64,000 nt of DNA, from assembly GCA_002205965.3 (NCBI GenBank), contig NADL03000624.1:806001-870000 (forward strand), given 5' to 3'. Under the pieces are notes generated by a model, which was not told the origin of the DNA, ran no database searches, and was given only the letters and a program-made list of their open reading frames with translations. Source of the DNA: Kappaphycus alvarezii. Taxonomy: Eukaryota > Rhodophyta > Florideophyceae > Gigartinales > Solieriaceae. Positions 53,960 to 64,000 of this stretch are shown piece by piece (the stretch's first letter is position 1; every line of letters begins with the position of its first letter). The translations under genes and the position numbers were made by a program.

Positions 53960-55660
53960 ATCCCCTTTACTCCATTGGAAGGTCTGCTGACACTTTGCTT
54001 TGCAGCGATGATGAAAGCTGGTAATCCGGCTCAACTCATGATCATGAATCAAGGGATGGACATAAATTACAAATTTGACAAGCGGGTGCCCGTATACTCT
54101 GAAAACGAACGGGTTGGAATGAGATCACAGACCGCAAAGTTGGAGATCATACCGACTTCACGTCCACTTTGTTTAGGGTAGGTGCAAGGGAAGAATCCCT
54201 CTCTAGCGGAACAATGCCCCATCGTGCCTCTAGCTGATTTTGCAAAGGATTCTTGACCACTGATTGCTATGTCGGACTCGACCACACGGGCGGGAATTTA
54301 TTGACTACACCAGAATCATTTAGCAGCTCACATTGCAGGGACGTTGAATTGTATTTGCAACAGAGGCATGTGTTTGATCTTGAGTCATAGGGCCCTGATG
54401 TTGGGTCTCTGAGCCGTTCTGACTTAACCAGCGTTGAGAAGCCTAGTTTCAAGGTACACGACCGGAACATCTCAATGTACTCATTGGACTCCTGACCGAT
54501 TCATGCAGGGAAGGGAATTGAGTTCGATGGGATCTCAAGGGCTGAGGCCATTTCCCACATTTATCATATGAATATCACAGCAACGGGGGTGGCAAGTGCC
54601 GGGTATGCCAGGCACCTGGCGTGGACTCATCTAGTGGTCGCAGTAGCGAATATAATCAAACCAAGGGCTAACGGAAGGAAGGGTGGAGTACAGCAGCTTA
54701 TTCAAGTGTCGGAAAAGGGCTATTACTGTTAAGTTTATTGCGTCCCATAGGCGCAGGAAGGAGGCAATTATCCCCATGTATAATTTCTCTTTTGGAGCCT
54801 CTGAGTGCTGACAACGTTACGGGAAAAATACGCTGCACGTTCATAAACATAATATCATGTGGAAGGAAGATTTTATTACCACTTCTAATGTTAATGAGAG
54901 AAACTTTATGGCATCAGTGTAACGGGTAAAAAATGACCACTTCCTTGAACTATGACGGGTACAACAAAATACAGGGAAGGAAAGAACCACGTCATCTCCA
55001 GCATTTGTCAGCCAAAGGACTGTCGACTTGGAACACTTACATTGTGAGCATGCAAGCCAACAAAATAGATTCTATGAAAGGAAATGTCCTAGTCGAGTAA
55101 CCCTGAAGACAAGCTCCTCGGCGTACAACCAGGCCCCATCCCTGCTGTTCAAAAAGATAGCGACGTTGGTGGCAGAAGGGTGCGTTGAGCCTTGCTGGTC
55201 CAGTCCAAGTGGAAAAGACCAACTTACGCACACCGTTACCACTTTGTCCTACGTGTAATGTTGGAACAAAGTAGCTCCCGAATGTTGCATCGCTAACTTG
55301 GGGTGCTTTTTCGAATTTCGATGCCAATTTGGATACTATGATATCCGCCATCATAGAAATGCGGCCTGCTGGAAGTGCGAAGAGGTGTGGAAGTGGCAGC
55401 GGCAATCAGAGAAGCGCGCTGGTCGAGCTTGGTAGTTCGGTGAGTGAAGGAAAATGAACTGAGAGTATGGTGCACCACATTGATAGGGAATGAGGTGAGT
55501 GCGGATAACTGTACTTCATATGTAAAATCGGTTTTGGTCCGGATGGCTCACATAAGTCGGATCTATTATGTGGGCCAATATCGGTGGCCCATCCGCGATG
55601 ATGACGTGGGCTCCTGGCACTTCACGATGAAGGTTTCACCCCCGATAGTTAACTAGTGGA
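53960..55660 (+). pseudogene. Unassigned plus-strand coding relic, possibly retroelement-derived
   Basis: Fragments with coding character follow each other on the plus strand: 53975-54181 (MKAGNPAQLMIMNQGMDINY, then RSQTAKLEIIPTSRP), 54520-54680 (ISHIYHMNITATGVASAGYA, HLAWTHLVVAVANIIKPRAN), 54738-54929 (PLSADNVTGKIRCTFINIIS), 55028-55258 and 55444-55656 (RMAHISRIYYVGQYRWPIRD). The first piece vaguely recalls the protease region of copia-like elements. The rest is unknown. It looks broken in several places. Confidence 0.25.
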
Positions 55661-57434
55661 AGGTTTCTAAAGTGTGATTCAAAACAAGGGGAGGAAGGGT
55701 TTGGGTCTTATCGTTGAAACAATGTGATGTTAACAGCAGCAGTAAATGAAAGGCAGATAAGTTGCGCATTGACAAGTTGGATAGACATCAAAACTGTCAG
55801 ATAAAGTCGTTTATCGATCTCCGTTCTAGTGCCAGAGTAGCTCAAGAGACGTGCCTGCCAAGAGAGTACCGTTTAACTCATCAAAACTGAGAAGTATCCA
55901 ATGATATTCACTATTACCCTTAGTGACAGGTGTAGTGAACTCTTATTTGGCTCCTGAGAGGTAAGCAATCCTTCCTAAACGAACAACAATGTGATCGCCA
56001 CGTCAACCAAAAGCTTGGCACTGTACTGAGTGCTTCGTGTTCTGTCCTTGGCGTATTTGCGAATGCGGAGCGAGAATTGTAGCCCAGGGCCAAATATTTC
56101 AGCGCCTCAGTAATGATTTCTGGTCGAGTACTGCTACTGCTCTTCTTCCTCGAATGCCGTGTCACGGCGGGGGTCTTTCTCAAGCTGAGTAACCCGCAAT
56201 TCCTCGTTCTGCATGACGTATCGTATCTTGATGACCACTCCTTGGAATAAATGCATTCAGTCGTACTTGGCTGTACGGACACAACGGTAAGAATGCCTTA
56301 CAGTATGACAATAATATTTACTCATTTCTCATGTTGAGTATACTGTACATCTGACCTTGACTGTAAAAAGTACAGTACAACACTTTACCATGCACGATAC
56401 TGCACAATATGTGTACAATATTACTGTACTGTATAACTGTAAGACTGATCTGATCTGTCAAAGGCTCAACGGCGCTCTGTCGCCCAATAATGTAACAGGC
56501 TTACAGTAGGTAGTTTACTATCAAAGGGTCCTGCAAGGCTCTGTACGCCATTGACATCAGCAGCATCAAACAGGCAACGTCAAGTTGGACAACAACGTCC
56601 CTCGAGACACACCCCAAACTACCGCAGTTCATTCATCCGAGAAGGGAAAAATATAGTCGCCCTCCCTCCAAATCTCGACAACATGCAACGGATGCACCCG
56701 CGCGATTCGGACACAAACAGAAAAAGCTATTCATTCGCCCTTCTCTGCCGAAACAAAATCTCAAGCCAATCTCATTCGCATCCAAGTCACACCATGAGCC
56801 CAGAGCACACTCCGGACATGCCATTGTTTTCTTTTCCAACCAAAAGTGCGGTCTTTGAGGCTGGGAACGCCACCAAACTGCAGTCCACTCGGTACGACAT
56901 TCAGATTTGACACTCCCTCTTTACCGTGCCCAAACATTCATGGTGCCACCCTGTTTGTTTCCCTTGCCATCGTCCACACCCTCCTCTTCCCTCCTTTTTC
57001 CGTGTTCCACTCGACTCGAGGAGTTGACTACCTGTAAATACATGTACATCAGCGGTAACGTCAACCGGTGGGGTGGTAGCCTCATGGTTTGGAAAATATA
57101 CCGCTTTGAAGGAACTATGGCTTGGTCATATATCTTGCCGGAATGTTTGCATTGTATTCGGTTGACTGTAGCCACCCGTTGACCATCTCCCGCCGCTTGT
57201 TCTGCCCGATCCGTTTTCCTACTCGCTCCATTAGATGGCCGTCCATCCATGTCCCAGAACATGGCATTTGATCTCAGGACCGATTGTAGTTGTGCTCACA
57301 AGAGCGATATGGCACCTGTGATAGGTGCTGTGCTGGCGACTTGAAGCCTTGTTGCCAATATCCACTTATTTTGACCTATACAGTACCGTAGTAATGAAAA
57401 AACAAACTGCTGTTTTGCCTCATTTGTGTTACAT
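55661..57434. other. Intergenic, GTAC-rich, no certain gene
   Basis: 56330-56460 has a dense set of TACAGTAC/TGTACTGTA motifs. Open frames at 55920-56282 (minus), 56551-56910 (plus) and 56921-57262 (minus) have no recognisable domain and overlap antisense frames of similar quality, so none is called. Confidence 0.35.
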
Positions 57435-57869
57435 TTATCCTTGTTTTAAAAATAAATACTGTACTGCTGCCACAATTGCGCCAAACCCTAAAGCAACCCG
57501 CATGCCATTGCCTGGCCTAAATCCTGATTGGTGACTTGTGTGAACAGTTCGTTTAGTACAGTAGAAAAGGTTAAGGTGATTCACTGCAAAGGCTAGCAAG
57601 GATACGAAGAAATAATCGAAATAAAGGCCATCAGCTAGCGTCCGGGAATGCACAATACAGTACAGTTGTACAGTACTATACAGTGATCTAGACACACTAC
57701 GACAAACGTGTAACAAGTAACAAATCAAGGCTGATTTGGTACGGTTAAGAAGGTTTAGCAACGCCATACACAGACGGGAAATACCGTAAGCACCGTTCAG
57801 CAGACCGTTCTTCTCCAGCGCCACCATACATTCAGACCGCGACGATTTTCCAGTGCCTCCAGCCGCCAC
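57435..57869 (-). CDS. Possible small host protein or exon, doubtful
   Basis: This 144-codon open frame lacks an ATG at its front (it begins at GTG), so the true start would be elsewhere or spliced in. The first residues read AAGGTGKSSRSECMVALEKN, which fits the general P-loop pattern [AG]x4GK[ST], although that pattern is short and often found by chance. The last part (GMRVALGFGAIVAAVQYLFL then KQG and stop) is a hydrophobic helix like a small membrane-protein tail. The middle contains the TACTGTAC motif typical of noncoding DNA here, so an intron between the two ends is possible. No family is recognised. Confidence 0.25.
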   Translation of the reverse strand: MAAGGTGKSSRSECMVALEKNGLLNGAYGISRLCMALLNLLNRTKSALICYLLHVCRSVSRSLYSTVQLYCIVHSRTLADGLYFDYFFVSLLAFAVNHLNLFYCTKRTVHTSHQSGFRPGNGMRVALGFGAIVAAVQYLFLKQG

Positions 57870-58598
57870 TGTAACATATGCATCTACTGTACAGTACGGT
57901 CCATGATAGTGGATCCTGTTGAAACCATTTCATAACCAACCGACCCTACGTGTTGAACTACGGTGCACGAGCCCCCCCCGCCACCAAAAAAAACGGTCGA
58001 TAACATGCATCGGCACTAGGAGAACCGCATTTATTCGATTGCAGTGACATCGACAGTGACATACGCGTATTGCTTACCCGATACGGTTCTCTGCTTCAAG
58101 ACCCATCCTCCGAATCTTCTGGTACATCCAAACCAAGCAACCCGTAACCATTCACTGTTCACCTTGGCACTCCTTTAATTAGAGAATCAAGTAACAACAT
58201 ATAGCCTGAGCACTTATACTTTCTTCCAAGCCACACTACTTTCCAGTCATCCTATCCTATCTCCTCCCACGATTCTACGTTCGGCTCGGTCTCCAACACA
58301 TCCAATCTATCCTTGAGCCTGTCAATGCTCATCCACTTCAAGTGTCACGAAAAAAATTACAAAAAAGACAACACATGTAACAAAACCGATTCAATTTCTA
58401 CCCCACTCCATCTCGACATTCCATTCTCTTCCATCTACCTATTCACCTCTCCTTCAACAACGACAATCATCAACCCGCACAATGCGCACCGAAAAAGTAA
58501 ATCGCACATCCACCTTCACTTCAATTCCCTCCCACAGACCTCCCCTCTCTCTCACCCCACATCATCCCATCAACGACAAACCCCATCCACTCATCACC
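57870..58598. other. Intergenic, C-rich on the plus strand
   Basis: The downstream flank of the membrane-protein gene. Open plus frames at 58313-58660 and 58482-58772 are low-complexity Pro/Thr/Ser/His strings opposite the gene and are judged shadows. Confidence 0.4.
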
Positions 58599-59673
58599 CT
58601 AAAACCTTCGCCCAACAGGATCCCTTTCCAAACTCGGAACATCCCCACCTTCCTCTCTGATACTCCCCGCCCCTGCACTCAACGCCACATCACTGATAGC
58701 ACCACTACCATCCCCACCTGCCATCAACCGTTCCTGACTATCAAACCCAACAACTTCCCCCCGATCCGGTAACCCACTTCCCTCCACTTCTCTCTTCTCC
58801 TCGGCCTCCACATTCTCCACCAATCCAGCCCCAGCCCCAAGCACCGCACTATTATCCCCAATTTCATCCCTCTCAAACTTTGTCCTCAATTCCACAAAGT
58901 CCTTCCTCGTCGCTGCGGGACCAGCCCCCAACACATAGTCATGCGGCGGTGGAGTCGGGCCTCTTACCAAAGCACCGGCCGCCATTCCACCATCTGTGGC
59001 CCTGCGGTACCTGTATCCCACCTTGTTCGGCCAACTCCCGTGGTACATACTCCCCTGTCACTTGCTCACCCCCACCTGCACCACCTGCACCACCGGTTGC
59101 CCCGGTTGCATCGGCTGCACCTGGTGCACTGTTGATGTTTCTTGACGCATCACCAGTGTTCATATCATCGCCACCTGTCGGTTGCAAGGGAGGCGGCGGT
59201 TGATACTCGGGTTCTGGTCCAGATGGGCCTTGCCTTCGTAAGAAAATGGCGCCAATTACCAGAACGATCAAGACGAGTAATACAAACAAGCCTGCAATCA
59301 AGGCGGCCGATAAGACACGGGGCACTCGTGCGGCACGGCCTTCTAGAACAGGAGGTAAAGGTGAGGGGAGGGGAGGGAGAGAAGGTTGGGGCAGCGGATG
59401 GGGTGGAGATGGGGCTTATCACGGGGAAGGAGATGGACTCGGGGTGAGTGAGGAGGCTGGGGTTGGTGACGGGGTAAGGGATGGAACGGCGGGAGTGGAG
59501 GAAACAGAGGGTGTTGGAGAGGAGAGGTGGTTGGAGGTTGGAAAGGGGGTGTGGGTTCGACGGGTGTGGCTGGTTGCTGTTGACGAAGCACCGGCAGGGG
59601 GTGGTGGTTGTGGAATGGGGAGGAGGATGAGGAGGAGGGCAAGGAGAAGGAATTTGAGTGGCGGGGGGGACAT
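58599..59673 (-). CDS. Host single-pass membrane protein (signal peptide, Ser/Thr/Pro stalk, TM helix, cytosolic tail)
   Basis: The most convincing host gene. From ATG 59673 the frame reads MSPPPLKFLLLALLLILLPI, a signal peptide, then a Ser/Thr/Pro-rich stalk (probably O-glycosylated) to 59419. The same frame resumes after about 59342 with ARVPRVLSAALIAG and a 20-residue hydrophobic helix (about 59304-59240) ending FLRRQG, a stop-transfer signal. A Pro/Gly/Asn-rich tail follows to 58968. A 55-bp intron (58967-58913; GTAAGA...CCGCAG) then restores the frame into ATRKDFVELRTKFERDEIGD, ending with TAG at 58599. The first intron is less certain: acceptor TTCTAG at 59343 is good, but the attractive donor GTGATAAG (59422) leaves the wrong phase, while GTCCAT (59438) keeps it. 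Family unknown; a surface or adhesion role is inference. Confidence 0.55.
58913..58967 (-). other. Predicted 55-bp intron
   Basis: Donor G|GTAAGAGG and acceptor GGTCCCGCAG|C are both canonical. The length of 55 (remainder 1 on division by 3) exactly converts the upstream frame to the downstream one and removes the upstream frame's stop at 58939. Confidence 0.55.
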
Positions 59674-60300
59674 GGTTAAAGGGAGGGGATCAGGGGAGGG
59701 AGGATGGGAAGTTGGGAGGGGAAGGGGTGGCGTTGGGATGGATCGTGAAGTGCGGGGGAGGGGATAGGGAGGTTGAGTGGTTGAAATGTGCGAGGGTTAT
59801 GAGGAAGCGGCCGAGCGGTTGTATGATGCCTGAGTGGGTAAAACTGGTGCATATGTTTACCCCACCCCCTTCTTCCTTTTGGAAAAAAAAGAGCCGAAAC
59901 GAGGCGCCCTGTAGACGACGAATAGAGTGATTTTTTCCAAAACGAGTTGGGGCACTGTGATTGGTGCATGGCTCAATGTGTTTGGGGTTATCGGATTGGG
60001 CCGTTGCACATTTCATCGTTATGATCGATTGGTGATGAGGGCCGTGACCGCCGACTGGTCACGGAACATTTTCTTTTGTTTTTTTTTTAGTTACAGAGAC
60101 ATTTGATGTTTCTCGATTGGGTGACGGTTGGCATTGGAAAATGACCCGAATACAGTAACTGATGGTTTTGGCGCGCTAAATCAGATTCCTTGTTTAACGG
60201 TAGCATCGCCCTGTTGTTTGGTTTTTTCATGCTTTCTTTCAGCAATCACTGCCATCGGGTTTCCGTCTCTGAGATGGGCTTAAGTGGCGCACGCAGCATG
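59674..60300. other. Upstream flank of the membrane-protein gene
   Basis: The likely promoter region. It is purine-rich on the plus strand up to about 59770 and then ordinary. No TATA box can be assigned with confidence. Open frames at 59658-59930 (plus) and 60016-59690 (minus) are low-complexity. Confidence 0.35.
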
Positions 60301-60640
60301 CACATGCTACTGTACTGTACAGCTACGGATAGAGAATAAAACGTTTACAGCTGTACTGTAAGCTATGGTTCTTTTTTCGTGACAACTGTACGTACAGTAC
60401 AGTACCTACCACGGTACAGTACAGTTCACCCTTTCCACCCGTGTGCCACCATCAATCCTTCTTACACTACACTGCGGTACTGCGACCAAGTACAGTATAG
60501 CTGTAACAATTGTGTACAGTACAGCGAATCCACGTCCAAACTACTGTACAACGCTGTCATCATTGGATGATTGTGAAACGTTCAACACCTAATACTGCAC
60601 AGCACTGTACAGTACAGTACAGTAAAGAATTGTCTTACAT
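60301..60640. repeat. TGTACAGTAC-rich tract
   Basis: Dense overlapping palindromic units: CTGTACTGTACAG (60310), CTGTACGTACAGTACAGTAC (60386), GGTACAGTACAG (60413), GTACAGTACAG (60515) and ACTGTACAGTACAGTACAGT (60605). It is the densest of several such tracts in the window. Confidence 0.7.
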
Positions 60641-62149
60641 TCTCAGTTTTCAGGTCCAGGACGTGACCGTCAAGAGCTCTTGAGAGCATCAACAACCACT
60701 CTGGCCAGCCCCACGTGTCCAATCGAGAACAAGACTGCGTACCTCCCCCTTCCATCACGTCCGCCGTCATTCAAACTCAAGTTTGCTGTTTCACGCTAAA
60801 GCCTTGTACAGTGATGATACCTACGTAGTACGCACGCCTGAGTGCCTATTCTGCCACACACGATTCCCATCCTCCCCTCTACAGACATATGCTAGATACT
60901 TTGCAGGGAAATCTAGCTAGCACTAGTGAGGAAAGGCACTGGAAAAAATTATCCGCTCGGTGGACAGTGCACTGCACAAGATATCCGCCAGCTCAAACGA
61001 TACACACCTGCGGTGTGCATGCTGCCCCTATAGAAAGGCCTGCTTCTTCCCCGCGTGCCATCCTACCATCACGACACGCGACCTTCGCCCAACCTCCCGC
61101 TCTAGCAACTTGTCACCCTTCCTACCGTCGGCAACAAGACAACAAACCTAAATCAACCCTGTTAAATCAAGTCCCACATCCCCACTCCCAACAGCCTACC
61201 ACCCCTCGACTCTCCTACCCTCCGAAAATATGCCTTGCATGTTCGTACCTTTGGTCGTACAACAGCGCCACAGCCACAAGGCACGCACCGGTACGGTTTT
61301 ATCAGCACGATTGTCATTTGTTCTCGCGAGCCAGTAAAGAGTCTTCCATGGGTATTCAAAGAAAAGCCCGATGAAAAACGTGAACATAATGTCGCTTCCT
61401 CCAATCCATTATTATACTATCGCACGCGCGTCTCCACCTCTCACTTGTCCAAGTACTGCTAGCGCCGCAAAGTCAACAGCGAGTCTACCCTTGCCTGTAT
61501 TACGTTCCGCGAAAGGGAAGCACCTCGGATACTGACGTTGCGGGCAGCATGTGGTCCGTGATTGGGGGTCGATTCAATGTTTGGATGAACGCGTGGGACT
61601 AACGCTTTCGTGGATCGGGAACAAAGTTGGTCGGAGGGGACATTGTGTACATTTAGTTGACTGGGCGTCGTGCGGCTTGGCATCAAAGCAACTGCGCCGC
61701 GAATGGGTCGACAGGGACTTTGGATCACGAGTATTTTACGAATATTCGATTTTTTTTTCAAAATCATGGAGTTTCAGATTTGCGGGATACGTAGATATTC
61801 GGATTGGTGATCAATTTACAAAATTCGGATCCTCAAAACATACAATCTCACAGGGACAGATGGAATAAAAGAGGGGGAAATTTGGGGTGATTTCATATTT
61901 GAAAGATACAGTATGGTCGGTTCAGGCCCGGAATATCCTACAGGGTGCTTAAATTTCCCTAAAAAGGGAAATTTAAGAGATTTACTAGGAATAATAGAGA
62001 AATGTGTGGTCTACTCTGGCACAAATAAAAAAAAATCACTCCAGCAAGGATCCGATCACACTGTAAAGCACTTTCGCCGAAAAGCACCCAAGCGGAAATT
62101 GCGCTAAACTTGCCGCATTTTCTTGCCAAAATCGCTACTTTCGTACCCT
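60641..62149. other. Intergenic, no certain gene
   Basis: Open frames at 60889-61374 (plus), 61162-61404 (minus), 61551-61868 (plus) and 61459-61767 (minus) compete on both strands without recognisable domains. A perfect hairpin lies at 61948-61977. Confidence 0.35.
61948..61977. repeat. Perfect 13-bp hairpin
   Basis: CTTAAATTTCCCT, loop AAAA, AGGGAAATTTAAG. It could be a small MITE remnant or a transcription-related structure; nothing nearby decides. Confidence 0.65.
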
Positions 62150-63420
62150 TCTCAAAATCCATCTTGATTGCAAAGGATGGTGTCACCAACAAACCGGGTG
62201 AAACGCGCTCCCTCCGTACTCCAGCTGCCCCATGGAGGAAGGAGGGGTCTCCCGCTAGCTACTCCACTAAAGCTGTGGCAGGCCATTGCCCTTCTCCCCC
62301 CTGGATGCGCCGAGCCTCTTACTTCTGCCCCACTCTTTGAACAACTTCCGCAGTAGCGCTTCTCGGCACTCCTGCCCTCAACCTCTCCTAACCCCAAGTC
62401 GCCCTTTACATGCAATCAGTGTTCGCGTCTCTGGGGAAAAACTCCTCAATCTCCCCACGGGTCGCCCCAAACCGCCCCGACTCCTTATTTCTTCCGCTGC
62501 CGTCTCCCCATGCAATGACACCTACGTCTCCTTCACCTCGCTCGAAAGCGTTCCCCCTCCATTTAGTCCGGGATCAATACCCCACATTTTCTACCGCCCT
62601 ACATCAACATCCCGTATATGGGCCACTGCGCTGTCATCCATGTCCAGAAGCCCTTCCTCCCCACCACTCTCCATACCCTCCCCGCTGCTTCCCTCCACCT
62701 CCCAGCCCTACAACAGCATGACATTCCACTTTCTGCGCTTGACGTGGACCTCACCCTCTTTGCTTCCCGATGCGTCCACCGCTGTCCGGTCAACCACCAC
62801 CGCGTGCCTCCATACCGCAGTCCACACTCCCGCTATTTCCCCACCTGCTGCCCTCACATAGCCTAGTTCCCAGGGCCCAACCCCATATCGCCTGACCCCC
62901 CCGCGCAGGTCCACTTCTGCTGCCACCCGCGGTGCTACCCACTTCCCGCCAAACCCCACTCATCCCACCGGTGCCCATGACACTTGCGCTCGCCAAAAAC
63001 GTTCAGCTCGTCCTTCCCCACAGGTTGCAAAGCCCCGCAACAAGAGAGGGAAACCCACCCCGACCCGTTCTATCCTATCATCCACAACCCTCCTCAACCT
63101 GCCGACGCATCCTACCAACCCTCACCCGCCAGACATAACCGTCGCCGCCGCTTAGGACCCTTCTTTCTCCCGCACTGTGCCCAAGACTAGTGACACTGCT
63201 TTCCACCCGCCTGTTGTCCTTGCTCCGGACCCGGCTAATGAATCTGGCCTACATGCGACCATGGCAAACATCCTTGATTTCTCCTCCCACACACTCCTGC
63301 CTGCTCCCGCTCCTGCCCGGCCTGGTGATGCCACCCCAACCTCCCCTCCTCGTCTCAGCCCGCAACCAACAAATCGCCATGACTTGCACACCAAAAAGTA
63401 ATGCCCCTGCCTCATTTGAC
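62150..63420 (+). pseudogene. C-rich coding-like relic, possibly a LINE ORF start
   Basis: About 1.2 kb with strong C-over-G skew on the plus strand. Several frames are open for 60-190 codons (62286-62861, 62410-62721, 62618-62866, 63177-63401), all Pro/Ser/Leu-rich. One frame contains FTCNQCSRLWGKTPQSP (about 62407-62455), a CxxC segment like the first half of a C2H2 finger seen near the start of some LINE proteins. No frame is convincing over the whole length. A broken LINE start or a host low-complexity gene are both possible. Confidence 0.2.
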
Positions 63421-63892
63421 GTGTACAGAGGCTGACATCTTTCTGGACATTCCTGCGCCCGCCATGAAGTCCGTCGTCCTCGTCTTCATCATTCCCGTCC
63501 GGAAAGCGGTCATTGCGATGAGGCTATGCCATCCACTCCGCATACCATGCTGCACAACACGCTGCCCCAGTGTCTATAGGACAGTTGTCCTCATGTGAGG
63601 ACTATTTTTAGCAATTCTTTTTCGATACAAATTTTTTTTACCTCAGCGCATTTCTTGTCCGTCCGCATTAGTTCATGAGTGTAGATGGCCGATCAAAACA
63701 AACTTTTCAAGAGTGTTGACCTCGGTTAAGGCTAGAGCAATTTTCCCTCACCAACTTCCGTCCTTCGCAACAAGTTGGGAAAACGACTTCATTTTGGAAG
63801 GAAATATAGCTCGTATTATCGTGGGGGGTTTCAGAAACGAGGGCACATGTACAGTAAGAATTACTGTATTGTAACTTAGTATAAAGAACGAA
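63421..63892. other. Spacer, no gene seen
   Basis: A short open frame at 63401-63598 is weak. GTAC motifs (CATGTACAGTAAGAATTACT near 63846) precede the repeat at the window edge. Confidence 0.35.
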
Positions 63893-64000
63893 GAAGAATG
63901 ACGCTCTATTGTTTGAAGACAAGTCCGCACTACACAGGACCTTGGGTTCTGCTAGACGGACGACTCCGTGCAATGGCTGAACCTATTGCCCACTCAAGCG
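63893..64000 (-). repeat. LTR-like repeat, cut by window edge
   Basis: The reverse complement of 63893-64000 matches 3973-4088, including the AATAAA-like AATAGA and the CTTGAGTGGGCAAT start. The remainder lies outside the window. Confidence 0.55.

Noticed and set aside
59246-59767. Plus-strand 173-codon Gly/Arg/Glu-rich frame
   Set aside because: It is antisense to the signal-peptide/stalk coding sequence and purely low-complexity.
60889-61374. 161-codon plus-strand frame in host-like DNA
   Set aside because: Pro/Ser/His-rich, no domain, and a competing antisense frame of similar quality.
1-64000. tRNA, rRNA, CRISPR, riboswitch or bacterial promoter elements
   Set aside because: None could be found by eye. 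The window is eukaryotic and transposon-dense, so bacterial features are not expected.

Overview
This is eukaryotic nuclear DNA that is almost entirely a transposon graveyard. There is no operon structure, Shine-Dalgarno pattern, CRISPR array, rRNA or recognisable tRNA. Nearly every stretch that reads like protein belongs to a eukaryotic mobile element, and almost all of them are broken. The one convincing host gene (58.6-59.7 kb, minus) encodes a signal-peptide membrane protein and has at least one very short intron. The taxon is not fixed by the sequence. Dense nested transposons, few short introns and intergenic DNA rich in GTAC palindromes would suit a red alga or another protist, but that is a guess.

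Layout. 0-0.6 kb: tail ends of a LINE-type reverse transcriptase in both orientations. 0.6-15.2 kb: a nested block that splits one LTR copy in two. It holds a piggyBac element (637-3482), an LTR-like repeat (about 3.69-4.09 kb), a hAT element (4.2-6.96 kb, minus), a Mutator-like element with a J-domain-like N-terminus (7.28-9.52 kb), two or three LINE fragments (9.52-12.3 kb) and a PIF/Harbinger-type element with convergent genes (about 12.34-14.94 kb). 14.9-22.7 kb: several copies of the same LTR and a broken Ty3/gypsy element on the minus strand. 23.2-28.4 kb: a broken Ty1/copia-like element (plus). 29.6-32.1 kb: a second PIF/Harbinger-type element with the same convergent layout. About 33-42 kb: a strikingly AT-rich stretch with almost no coding signal, apart from a third PIF partner-gene relic near 39.9-40.6 kb. 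42.3-49.2 kb and 50.1-52.5 kb: two further broken copia-like elements (minus). 52.9-53.6 kb: another LINE end. 54-55.7 kb: an unassigned coding relic. 56-64 kb: more host-like DNA rich in TACAGTAC palindromes, with the membrane-protein gene, long stretches of strand-skewed low-complexity DNA, and part of an LTR-like repeat at the right edge.

The elements act independently and form no pathway. Four observations deserve attention: the LTR split by 14.3 kb with CTAG at each junction; a piggyBac element flanked by CTAG rather than TTAA; the J-domain-like region before a Mutator-type transposase; and a reading frame that runs from the Mutator transposase straight into LINE coding sequence. I found no clear new biological system.
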